This document shows, in pieces, positions 35,601-46,538 of a stretch of DNA of 64,000 nt. The notes below the pieces were generated by a model that saw only the letters and a list, made by a program, of their open reading frames with translations, did no database searches and had not been told where the DNA came from. The stretch spans positions 28,123 to 92,122 of the forward strand of contig JANSLP010000110.1 in the NCBI GenBank assembly GCA_029298735.1, in the 5' to 3' direction. Each line of letters begins with the position of its first letter. The first letter of the stretch is position 1. The translations under genes were made by a program, and so were the position numbers. Source of the DNA: Ophiostoma sp. CBS 140.51 (taxonomy: Eukaryota; Ascomycota; Sordariomycetes; Ophiostomatales; Ophiostomataceae).

Positions 35601-37328
35601 CATGTAAAGTCATCTTTCTCTTGGCATACGGCATCAGTATCTTGAGAAATGGTCAAAGTTTCGTCATTTTGAAGCTGTGAAGGTGTTTTTCTTCTCAACT
35701 ATAACGCGTATTTTTCTTATTCTCTACACACCGTTGTTGGCCCAGCAAATGGTTCGAGACGATCCGAATCCAAGCACGAATGTTCTAAAAATACATCCTA
35801 TCTAGATTCTTCTAGTTTATTTGTATTGGACTCTTTATTTCGCCATATTCCCATAGCTCACTTATCCCAATTATTTGCATATCGCCCTGCTTCGACGGCC
35901 TGGCCGGTTGTTTACCGGACAAATGACCCTGGTCTGTTTTATCACGGAGCCTCGAATCAAAAGATAAATGACCGATGGCAAGATATTGAACGGTTAAGTC
36001 ATAAAATTGTTGCCACTCTTTAAACTCGTAATGGTGTTAAATGCATCTTGTCATAATTTAGTCAAAACCCAATGTGTCGGTATGAATGTATTGGTTACTT
36101 TTTCCACATAAAAAAACACATGAAAAGAAAAAGAGAATAATGGATGAAAGAAGCCTACACAAACGTTGCGCATTCGGTTCTAATGAGTCGTGAAAATACA
36201 ATTCGGCTCGACATCGGCGTTTTGTGTCTTAACCTAATTCCGCTCCCCAGATCGGCCACACTACCTTAAACTTCTAACCGGCTTTTTTTTTTTCCACAAT
36301 TGTTTACGGTGTGCAGCAATAAGGCGTTATCTTTAACAATTTCTTCCGTTAATCTCCCTCATTGTTGTCTTGAAATCACTTAATTGAGCACTGGCCGCCT
36401 CACTTTCCCTTACCCTATTCTTTGTTGCCAACGGAGTCTCGTCCCGAACCTTCGAAGTTCGAGAAGCCTTGGGTATTCAAATGGGGCTGAAAATCAATTG
36501 TAAAAAAGGCAGCACAATATTGTATCAAATGCGTTTGTTCGTAATTATAGCAAGACCCTTTATGATTTGATCTCCATTAGCCAGACGTCGAATAAGCTCG
36601 CTGTGGAGATCGGTCCGCATCATCGCCGTTCCCCAGAGATCACGGTGCGGCTGCTCAAAACCTTATGCCCTTTTGGCTCATTTTGTGGCATCGTGCCTTC
36701 CTTACCTTTCTGGTCCGTATGACTACAAATTACGAGATGCTTATTCAGTAAGGACATTTGGTCCAGTCTTTTGGGTATCACTACCCTTGTTTCCCCCGGT
36801 CACGCGGGTTTTCCGTATGATCATGAAAAATCCCGGCTGCCCGCTTCGATCAGCACCGAGATCAAACTCTCTTTTTTTAGGTCTCATCACCCGTGCTCTG
36901 TTGCCGCTGCCGTACTTCTAGAATCATTACGGTAGCTCTCCATAGTGTGTTTTTGAGGCTGTATTATGGATCGTATCTTTGGTATGCTTATTGAAACAAG
37001 CTTGTTGAGGAATATATACAATCGACACCAAAGTTGAAAGTCTTCAAGCTCGCCACATTTTCAGGAAAGTAAAGCACACTTTTTGTGAAAGGACTTACTC
37101 TTTTTCGTTTCACGTGTATTCTATTATCTTAAGATACCCTTCGCCGTCTTCCAATCGTTGCTTTGGGCCTTTCACTACAACCTTCACACAACCACTTGAA
37201 GTTACCTAAGTTTCGGTCGCTTAGAGTTACTACTTGAGTGTGGCTTTTCTCGGCTGACGCGACTCTACAACATTCTCTATTTCCTTTATTTTTTTGGCTT
37301 CTCGCTCTTCCTTCCAGACATACTCAAA
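32682..37328. promoter_or_regulatory. Divergent spacer between PKS and hydrolase
   Basis: 4.6 kb that must hold both promoters, which is unusually long for divergent cluster genes. A CCAAT box at 33007-33011 lies 326 nt upstream of the PKS start. CACGTG palindromes lie at 34332-34337 and 37112-37117, the latter 212 nt before the hydrolase. Only short open frames occur; the longest with a real ATG and some protein-like character is 33342-33674 (+, 110 aa), with no recognised family. The sequence is markedly more AT-rich than the flanking genes. I see no transposon ends. Confidence 0.45.
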
Positions 37329-38246
37329 ATGAAGTTTTTGTGCCTGCCAGGCGCATATGGAAGCGCAGATGTGAGTGGCTTCCCCGCTATCCACAGCCTT
37401 GTTATATTTACTAACTGATGCACAGAAATTCCAAGTTCAATTAGGTAGGCAAAGTCACTGGCGGCGCTATCACCAGCACTTACTAACTCTCGCAGCACCT
37501 ATTGTGAAGGAGCTCACCGACGATGGTACGGCCATCTTCCACTTCATCGAGGGCCCCTGTGTTGCCGTGCCACCAAAGGGCTTTGAGGACTATTTCGGCA
37601 ACCCTCCGTACTTTCGGTTTATCGAGCCCGATGAGGTCGGTAAGACTGAGGATGACGATGTGCTGTCTCGTATCCGCGATTTTCCAGACTGCGAGACACC
37701 CGAGGACACGATGCGCGAGTTAATGAAGGAAGGCGTGGCCACAACGCACCACAGCACCGATAATGCGCTCAAGTACCTCCTCAAGATCATGAAGGAGCGT
37801 GGTCCGTTCGAAGGTATTATCGGCTACTCGGAGGGTGCAACCGTAGCTGCGACACTACTACTTCATGAGCAACGGCGATTCCAAAAGGAGGGCATCGCGC
37901 CCATGTTCAAGTACGCCATTTTCTTTGCTGGCTGGCCACCTGTGGATCCGACTACACATGCCATGATCCTGAGCGATGAGACTGACGAGGTCATTGAGAT
38001 TCCCACGTGCCATATCAGTAAGTCCCTTGATCTATATTTATTCGAGAATGACATACTGACAGATCAGTTGGCTCTCTCGATCCGTATCTACACGGATCCA
38101 TGGCGCTCTTCAATGTCTGTGATGCCGATACGGCGTACCTCTTTGACCATGCCAAGGGCCACACACTGCCCCGCGACAAAGACACGGTCAAGGAGCTTGG
38201 CGATGTGGTCCGCAAGGCCATTGAGGACTACGATATCGGCGAGTAA
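37329..38246 (+). CDS. FSH1-type serine hydrolase (LovG-like, putative PKS off-loading enzyme)
   Basis: Four exons, 37329-37370, 37426-37444, 37496-38017 and 38068-38246, make 253 residues. The introns (55, 51 and 50 nt) have GTGAGT, GTAGGC and GTAAGT donors, CTAAC or CTGAC branch sites, and CAG acceptors. It begins MKFLCLPGAYGSAD, the usual first strand of FSH1 proteins. The nucleophile elbow GYSEGA places Ser132. Asp199 (GSLDPYLHG) and His226 (AKGHTLP) complete a plausible alpha/beta-hydrolase triad. There is no signal peptide, so it is cytosolic. In fungal pathways such as lovastatin, FSH1-family enzymes hydrolyse the finished polyketide from the ACP; with a release-less PKS next door, that is the favoured role here, by inference. 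The second exon is only 19 nt and was fixed by frame continuity (KFQVQLAPIVKE). Confidence 0.85.
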
Positions 38247-41124
38247 AGCAAGGAGCTGGATGTGGAGCTCAACCTCACTACTTCTTTGGCCGCCGAAATG
38301 TCGGAGGCCTTCCACCGAGAAGATGTACAAACAAGAGTCACGGAGAGCAATCTGCTTGTGCATAAACGTTTGCATTTAATTGTCGATATATTTGTCAATT
38401 ATCATACATAGCAATATAGAAAAAATAAAGTACATGATGTTTTATATCTGCTACATCCCTGGTATGTTTATCAAGTGACCAAGACGGAGAAGAAAGTCAC
38501 TTTCAAAGATGGCCCATGCTTTCTCATGTCTGTTTTATATTGGTCTATTTTTACCACCCCTCATCTTATTGTGTCGCCGAGGGGGATCCACCGTATCTCT
38601 GGGGTTCTTTATAAGTCCCTTTCGACTCCCGTCACAGACCGCCCCAATTTGTTTTCGCTCTACTTCATCCCCCCTTCTCTTTCGTGAACACAGATGTTCC
38701 AACAAAACTAAGTACGGCGAATCAGACAGACGAATGCTTCTATCCTGAACTCTTCTTACCTACTTCTTTATTTATGTTGCCTTTTTCCCTTTCCCCCGGC
38801 ATTTCGCTTAATTCCAAAGCCAATCATTGACAATTAGATGCACGTTGATCCATTATCAACACCCTCGCGAGTTCCCTCGCCATCTCGCAACTCAAAGCTG
38901 CCGTCACTTGTGAGTCTCAACATTTTACTCTGAGCGCACTGTATCCTACCGAACCCTCCCGCAGTCTTCTACGACCTATTTTTGTTTGAACATGCCCAAA
39001 AATAGACACACCAGTCTTCAAAAATAGAAGTGACAGTCAAACAACCCGGGTTATAGCCGAAGGCGGCCTCTGGCGGCAGACCAAAGACCCCGATTAAAGC
39101 AACACTTTGACGTCTTGCCCATCCTTGTTACCGCAGCTCGTCGCCGAGTCAAGGCAGACTGTAAGTGGAGCGCAAGTATGAGGTTGAAGTAAAGTGCACT
39201 CTACGTGGAGTCGAGTCACGTGATCTCTGTTTACACCCCTTGCCCGCCATTCTAATCAGCCCCAAAGAGAAAAAATAGCACCTCTGATCGTAAAACTATG
39301 TGGTGACCAGACTTAATTTTCTTTTCTTGAAAATTCTTGAAAAGAAAACACCAAATGGAGAAAGTCTCGCCATTGGTAAAACCTGAACTGCAAAATTTTA
39401 ACACCGTGGTGTATTACAGGTCTTGAAAATAAACGGCAGAAACATTAAAGGCAATAGTGTAAATTGATTGGTCAATAGTGTCGTTGACTCGATTTGCCGA
39501 TACATCCTTTAACATCCTCACAGTATTACTCCATATGATACAATATTACAAGTCCCATTCAGGCTGCAGGATGAGTAGGTCTCACTGTAGCACTGTACCT
39601 TGCATTATCTCTGCCGTTCTCGACCCTTTTCTTGTTAATGTCAAATGAATCAAGTCATTTGTTTAGTTTCTTCCCCAATATAAAACCTCGGTCAAGTAAT
39701 AAGTGTGGTAAAGCAGCCCTCACACACCACAGAAGAAGATCTCGACTGTATATAAAATACACCGAAGACGGCATTGCTTGTTATCTCGACAACAATATGG
39801 TGTCCCTCTAAAAGCTCTTGGCGCTTTCATTGTGGAAGTGTCAATCCTCGTTCGGTCCCGCACGGATCACCATTTTTGTTTCTTCATGTGAAACGGGGAT
39901 ACCGTCGTTTCTTTGCAGCTATAATATTATGAGTTCCCGAGGGACCGATACGATGAGGCTCGACAGACACACAAACATCCTTGACAGTATTGGAGCTTCT
40001 TGGGAGGATAAAAAAAGACACGAAAAATATTGGACGTGGCTAAACGAGAGATAGTTCACCCCATTTTGTCTATGGGATAAAAAGCTTATGTCGGGCACTC
40101 ATCGTCACCTACTCCCTATCTAAGCTGCATCTCTTGTGCCAAGACACGGACTGAGCAGCTCACAGTAAAGGAGAAGATATGGATGAGGCTCGCCTAACAT
40201 TAGGCCCCGTCCTTCTTGCGTGTTCTAGAAGGGCGTCTATCGCTGTGGCTGTTCTTCGTGACGAGTTGCCGTCGGTTATCTTTACTGGCAACGTGGGCAT
40301 ACTTGGCAAATGTCTTGTGGAGGCAGCTATGGCCTCGTAGATTGCAACCGGGACACGGGAGGTAGGCTCCGGTGAAAATACGCTCTCACCCGCTCATCCT
40401 CAAGTCGCTGCCGAAGAAAGGCCACCGCAGTTGTAAACGCGCAGACTAATCAGCCTCGCATACCAATTTCCAGCTGCGATCTTCAGTCGCCCGAGCAATT
40501 TCCATTGTAGTCTGGGCCAGCATAGACTTTGGCTATCTCACCTTGGGTTATTATCTGCTGTTGAGTAAAGTGAACAGTTCTCAGTGGGAATGTCTGAGGA
40601 GCTACGGTAGCTTGCTGCGCCTTCCTAGAAGCTTGTCAAATTGCACCTTGCATCTGTCTTGGCCAGCTTGCCTCTTCCTATCCATCTATCCCGTGGCATC
40701 CGAAGAGTTCCTCAATCCAACTTATCCTTGTTGCTCAATGTCAGGGAGGCTTATTGCCACACTGGTCTAGATAGGCTCCAGTGGCTGTCACAATCTCTCA
40801 TTCATATTCAGGGCTCACCTTTCCGTTGATCCTTCTATTGTTTCTTTGATCCCATGTACCTGGTGCCTTTTCGAGTCTAAAAATTACATTTTAATACTTT
40901 TGACACCATATTTTTGATAGTCCATGGCACATGCCTGGTTTTTCACAGCATGTAAAACTCTAGACACATTTTGTCTCCAGCCGTCATTTGTTGACTTCCT
41001 GTCTGTTGGATGCAGGTACCTTCACGACCACCCGTGCACCATTGCTCACCTGAGCCTCATTTTTTATTCTCATTACTTTTTTTCGTGTTACCTGTTACCG
41101 TGATCTTCCACATTGCACCTCGCG
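38247..41124. other. Spacer between hydrolase and ABC-B exporter
   Basis: 2.9 kb with no supported gene, AT-rich except for a slightly GC-richer patch at about 40150-40460. That patch contains a 53-codon ATG frame (40179-40340, +) and a minus-strand open stretch; neither matches a family I can name. An 8-nt palindrome TCACGTGA sits at 39216-39223 and an inverted repeat at 39317-39348 (listed separately). The ABC-B promoter should lie in the last kilobase. Confidence 0.45.
39317..39348. repeat. Perfect 10-nt inverted repeat with 12-nt spacer
   Basis: TTTTCTTTTC at 39317-39326 and its exact complement GAAAAGAAAA at 39339-39348, separated by 12 nt. On a transcript it could form an A/U-rich hairpin. 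There is no following U-run and no neighbouring gene end, so it is not a clear terminator. Confidence 0.8.
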
Positions 41125-44100
41125 ATGTCTGCCCCAGATGACCGGGCAGTGTCGAGCGAAGCGGAGACACCGGATTCTGTCCTGAAGCCGGAACCAACGC
41201 AAGCTCCCACTCCGGTTTTTACTTCGACTTCTACTCCGGATCCAACATCACATATCTCTGCAGGCGAAATTCCGGAGGGGAGCCCTGAGCATATCCCAGA
41301 GCAGACCGTTCGTCTGGCAGCATCCAATACCACATTATGGCCGTCCTACCAAGCTTCTGTTGGGAATGACAGTACACAGCATGAAAACTCTCAAGTCCTG
41401 TCGTCCTGGACATCAGCTGCCACCCTCAGACCTCTACCACAAGAGGGCCAAGATGGCGTTCAAATCCCAGAGCCAACACAGCAACATCCTCTGGCGACTT
41501 CTACCTTGGCCCCCCCAGATGTGACCCCCGCGCCGCCGACAACCGCAACGGCCACGGTCACGCCCACGTCCTCGGCATCTCGGCCGTCATTGTTCCACCG
41601 ATTGACGAGAATGAAGAAGTTGAAACCTGCCGCTGATTCTGCTACTGCTATAGCTGCCGACCAAAAGCCTAAAAAGGCGAGCCCGTTTGGCATCAAGGCC
41701 GAGACAAAGACACAGCTCAGAGACTTTTGGCGCATATTCTCATACTCGACCTGGTCAGATCGCGTTATGATATTGCTGGCATCGCTCGCATCCATATGCA
41801 CGGGTATTACCATGCCACTGATGAACGTGGTCTTTGGTCGCGTTTTCGGCTCGTTCAATGGCTACGACAAGCAGGGCAACGCCGTGGTCATGACGGAAGA
41901 GTTGTTTATGCACGAGATTGTGCAGTGTGTCTTGTATCTTGTGTACATTTTCGCGGCTCGCCTGGTGCTGGGCTACTGTGCCTACTTTGGCTTCCGTCTT
42001 AGTAGCCTGCGCATCTCGGCGGCGCTGCGCCTGGCATACATGCGTGCTCTGTTGGCCCAGCCGGTGTCGACGCTAGACTGCTTGCCCCCAGGAACAACAG
42101 CGGCTGTCATCACGATCACGGCTAACACGCTGCAGCTCGGCATCTCCGAGAAGCTATCAAGCTTCTTGCAATCGGTGACGCTCGTGGTTGCGGCACTGGT
42201 GGTGTCGTTCCTATACAGCTGGAAATTGACGCTGGTGACCAGCAGTGGGATGGTGTTTATTGTGCTGGTGTATGCGGTGACGACACCTCTATTGGTCAAG
42301 ATCCTCAACCAGGTGCAAGACAGCGAAATCAAGGCAGCCACGGTGGCCAGCGAGATCTTTTCATCGATCCGGATGGTGGCCGCGTGTGGCGCGGAAGAAA
42401 AGATGGCAGCACGATATGACGAGTGTGCCGATGAGTCGAGAAAAAGAGGACTGCGCATGTCGCCAGTCATTGCTTTACAACAGACGCCCGTTTTCTTTGG
42501 AATATATGCGTGAGTATTGCCGCTTTGTGGTCAGTCAGTATTTAGGTGTACGCTTTTGCTAACAGCACAGTACCTTTGCACTCGCCTTTTGGTTCTCCCT
42601 CGATGAATACATGAAAGGAGATATTAACAGTCCTCAAACATTAATCGTGTAAGTCATACCCAGACTCAGATGCACAAGACAGTCATATTCTAACTTTGTT
42701 GCAGCGTCCTATTCTCCGTCATGATGATGACAACGGCCATTGGCGGCATCACCACGCCACTTTCAGGCGCCGCAAGGGCTGCCAGCGCCGCCACCATATT
42801 TTATGCCATGATCGACGCGCCGAAAACCGAGTGCAGTGGCTTCGGTGATGGTACTCCAGAGGCCAAAGCCGCTACGACGGGCGACCTTGTCCTCGAAAAT
42901 GTGCACTTTTGTTATCCATTACGACCTGACCTCAAGATCTTGGACGGCATCGACGTCACCTTTCCGTCTGGCAAGATGACGGCCATTGTGGGTCCCTCGG
43001 GGTCCGGCAAGAGTACCATCGTCTCACTTCTAGAGCGCTGGTATGAGCTCGATGAGCCCGGTGTGTTTACCACGTATGGACACCTGACGGCAGGTGGTGT
43101 CCGGCTGCGCGACCTGGATCGGCGTTGGTGGCGGACACAGGTCGGTCTGGTGCAGCAGGAGCCGTTCCTGTTTAACGACACAATCTTCAACAATGTCGCA
43201 CACGGTCTCGTTGGGACCAAATGGGAGACAGCAGACGCAAAAACAAAGAAGGAGATGGTGGAGACAGCCTGCCGTGAGGCATATGCCGACGAGTTTGTGG
43301 CACGGCTACCACAAGGATACGAGACAGCGGTGGGCGATGGCGGGGGTCTGAAGCTGAGCGGCGGCCAGCGACAACGACTGGCCATTGCACGGGCGATTAT
43401 CAAACAACCAGCAGTTCTGGTCTTGGACGAGGCGACGAGTGCCATTGATGTGCGCAGCGAACAGATCGTGCAGGCAGCGCTAGACCGCGCATCCCAAAAC
43501 CGCACGACCATTACAATTGCACACCGACTGTCGACTGTGCGCAAGGCCGATAATATTGTGGTGCTCCGCAAGGGGCGTGTCGTCGAGCAGGGTACGCACA
43601 CCGAGCTAATGGCGCGCGGTGAAGGTGGTGCGTACCATGCGTTGGCGACGGCACAACAGCTGATTCGAGAAAAGGTAGTGGAGCGGGCCGTCCCGAAGTC
43701 CCGTTCGAGGTCAAAGTCGAGGTCACCATCGAGAAATCGGTCACGATCACGGTCGCACGAGTCCAACGAGAGAAAGAGTATGGACATTGTCGAGAAGGAG
43801 GCCGTCATACGGCCAGAGAGTATTGTCGACGTCGCCACAAGTGCAGCAAAGGAGGAAACTAATTCAGTCCCCAACCAGCCGCCACAGCCATCTCCCACCA
43901 ATAGTCTCAGAACACCTCCAATCAACAAACCGGCTGGCAATCGAAGCTTCTGGCGCAGTTTTGTCCTGCTCCTTCACGAACAGCGCGCCCTTTGGCCGTG
44001 GTATTTGGTCATGTTCGCAGGTGCACTCACTGCAGGAGCCAGCGCGCCCGTCCAGGCCTACCTATTTGCCATGCTCATCTCCCTCTTTTCGTTCCTGGGC

Positions 44101-46031
44101 AGTCCCGAGTGGCTCCATGCACTAACCAATTTTTGGTGTCTCATGTTTACTGTTCTTGCCATCGCCGTCGGTCTCGCTTATTTTGCTCTTGGATGGTCAG
44201 CCACGACAACTGCCTTCCACATCACCCACCACTATCGTCGCGCCTACTTGAGGAGCATGCTGGCCCAGCCTGTGGCGTTTTTTGACGGTGACGACCACAG
44301 CGCCGGCGCACTGACTGCCCGTTTGGCTACAGACCCGTCACAACTGCAGCAGTTGCTAGGCATGAATCTGGCATTTGTGGCCATTTCTGTTCTCAATGTA
44401 GTCGGCTGTCTCAGCGTAAGCTTTGCCTTCGGCTGGAAGCTGACCCTCGTGACGGTCTTGACGTCGATGCCGGTGTTGCTGGGCGCTGCCTTTATTCGCC
44501 TACGTTACGAGCAGCAATTTGAAAAGGCAAGCCAGGCCGTTTTTGCAGAGAGTGCTCAGTTCGCGACGGAAGCTGTTGGCGCATTCCGGACAGTGGCCGC
44601 TCTGACGCTGGAAGAGTCCATTGGGGAGCGATACGCAACTCTTCTTCGGAACCACATTCGCGGCGCTCTCGTGCAATCAGGTGTTTCGACATTTGTGTTT
44701 GCACTGAGCGACAGCATCGCGCTGTTGTGTATGGCGTTTGTATTATGGTAAGTAAGGAATCGAAGAGCTACACTGTGTCGTTGGGGTTTTCAGGGCAACA
44801 CTAACTCTACTTACACAGGTACGGCGGCAAGCTCATGGCCGACCGCGAGTATCAGTCTTTTCAATATGGTAAGTCAAAACTCAAAAGAAATGCATTACAA
44901 ATTGCACTGGGATTATTTTGTACTAACACTCACAGTCGTTGTTTACATCGCTGTCATGCAGGGCGGCATGGGAGCCGGCCAATGGCTCAGTTTCGGGCCG
45001 AGTGAGTTAACCCCTCTGTCTCGTAATATTTTTTTTCGGTCGTCCACGCCTCCTTTCTAACATCACAAGACATTGCACAGGCCTCGGCGGCGGCCAACCG
45101 CATTTTGGACCTCCGCCATACCGACGATGCTGACGGTCGATTGGTGTCTCTGGATATTGGCGATCTTGGCGCCGAGGACCACGGAGTCAAGATCGAATTC
45201 AAAGATGTTTGGTTCCGCTACCCGACGCGGGATGCGCCAGTTCTCAACGGACTAAACATGACGGTAAGCTTCTCAGTGACTTTTCCATACAGTATTGCGC
45301 ACAACTAACAAAGTAGATTGAGAAGGGACAGTTTGCGGCCGTGGTAGGCTACTCAGGATCTGGCAAGACCACTGTCATCTCGCTTTTGGAAAGGTAAGCT
45401 TCAACTTGTGTGTGGGTATTACTTACATCCGTCGCTAACAATCAGATTCTACCGCTATGCTTCTGGCGACGTCTTTTACAATGGCCTCCCCATTGCCAAT
45501 CTCGCTCTCCATGACTACCGCCGCGACATCTCGCTTGTTGCCCAGGAACCTAGTCTGTTTGACGGGACACTGAGAGAAAATATCCTGTTGGGTGTTGACG
45601 ATGCCACTGACAATCTAGAGAGTCGACTCTATGCAGCATGTACCGATGCAGGCATCCACGACTTTATCCAGTCACTGCCCGAGGGGTACGACACAGCCAT
45701 TGGCAGCCGCGGCGTGGCACTATCGGGCGGCCAAAAGCAGCGGGTGTCGATTGCCAGGGCCCTTGTGAGACGCCCTCGTCTACTTTTGCTGGACGAAGCG
45801 ACTTCGAACCTGGACGCAGAGACGGAGCGGCAGGTACAGGCGGTCTTTGAGACGCGGCAGTCACAATGCACCATGGTGGTGGTGGCACATCGGCTGGCGA
45901 CCGTCCAGCGGGCCGATGTCATCTTTGTGCTGGGCGACGGTCGAGTACTGGAGCAGGGAGATCATGCATCGTTGTTGGCCCAGAGAGGTGTCTACTACCA
46001 AATGTGCCAGGCGCAGGCATTGGACCAGTGA
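41125..46031 (+). CDS. Full-size ABC-B multidrug exporter (MDR1/pmd1-like)
   Basis: Eight exons (41125-42509, 42571-42648, 42705-44747, 44819-44868, 44936-45001, 45070-45263, 45317-45393, 45446-46031) give 1492 residues, every junction keeping frame. The first ATG is at 41125 (the codon at 41113 is TTG). A disordered 190-residue N-terminus rich in Pro, Thr and Ser is followed by TMD1, NBD1, a linker, TMD2 and NBD2. NBD1 has GPSGSGKST, VQQEPFLF, LSGGQRQR and LVLDEATSAID. NBD2 has GYSGSGKTT, VAQEPSLF, LSGGQKQR and LLLDEATSNLD. Both ATP sites look canonical. The linker contains an SR-repeat (SRSRSKSRSPSRNRSRSRSH), a likely phosphorylation target. Relatives (pmd1, Ste6-like, Mdr1) export drugs, toxins and lipopeptides across the plasma membrane. 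Its place beside the PKS suggests product export or self-resistance (inferred). Confidence 0.93.
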
Positions 46032-46538
46032 GACGATCGCAATGAACAAAAAGTCACAAAAATTAATAAAGTGCGCACGTTTCTTTTTCTTTAACTTTTC
46101 TTTTTTTTCAAATAGCTTGAACTCTATTAAATACACTTCTACTTTGCTCTGTCTAGCAGCGACCGGCACCAAGTTATGGGTGGGCCTGTGTTTTGTTTTT
46201 TAAAAGATGATATGAGAGAATAGGGATGGAAGGAAAGGAAGAAATTGGTAGAAAAGGATGTAACAACACGGAGTAAAACAGTAGTAGGAGAGATGAGAGA
46301 CGATAGGAAAATTGGGAGAATGACGGTAAAGAAACAATGTACAAGGACACGTAAAATAATAAACAGATATAAAAGGAGAAAAAGGAGAAAAAAGAAACGT
46401 GCAAGCAGATGGCACAAAATGGCAGACAAGGAAATAAATAACCCCGAAAGATGCAATGGATGAGATAGGAAAAGTGGATTGTGGTGAGGAAGAGATGGTG
46501 GTATGGCAGTTGGAGGTTCAAAAAAGTCAAAAGCGGAT
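46032..46538. other. Convergent 3' region between the two ABC genes
   Basis: 507 nt between the stop codons of the ABC-B and ABC-G genes. It has T-rich text after 46070 and purine-rich, A-heavy text (46200-46500) on the plus strand, that is, C/T-rich on the strand of the ABC-G transcript. It fits paired 3' untranslated regions. No gene seen. Confidence 0.5.
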
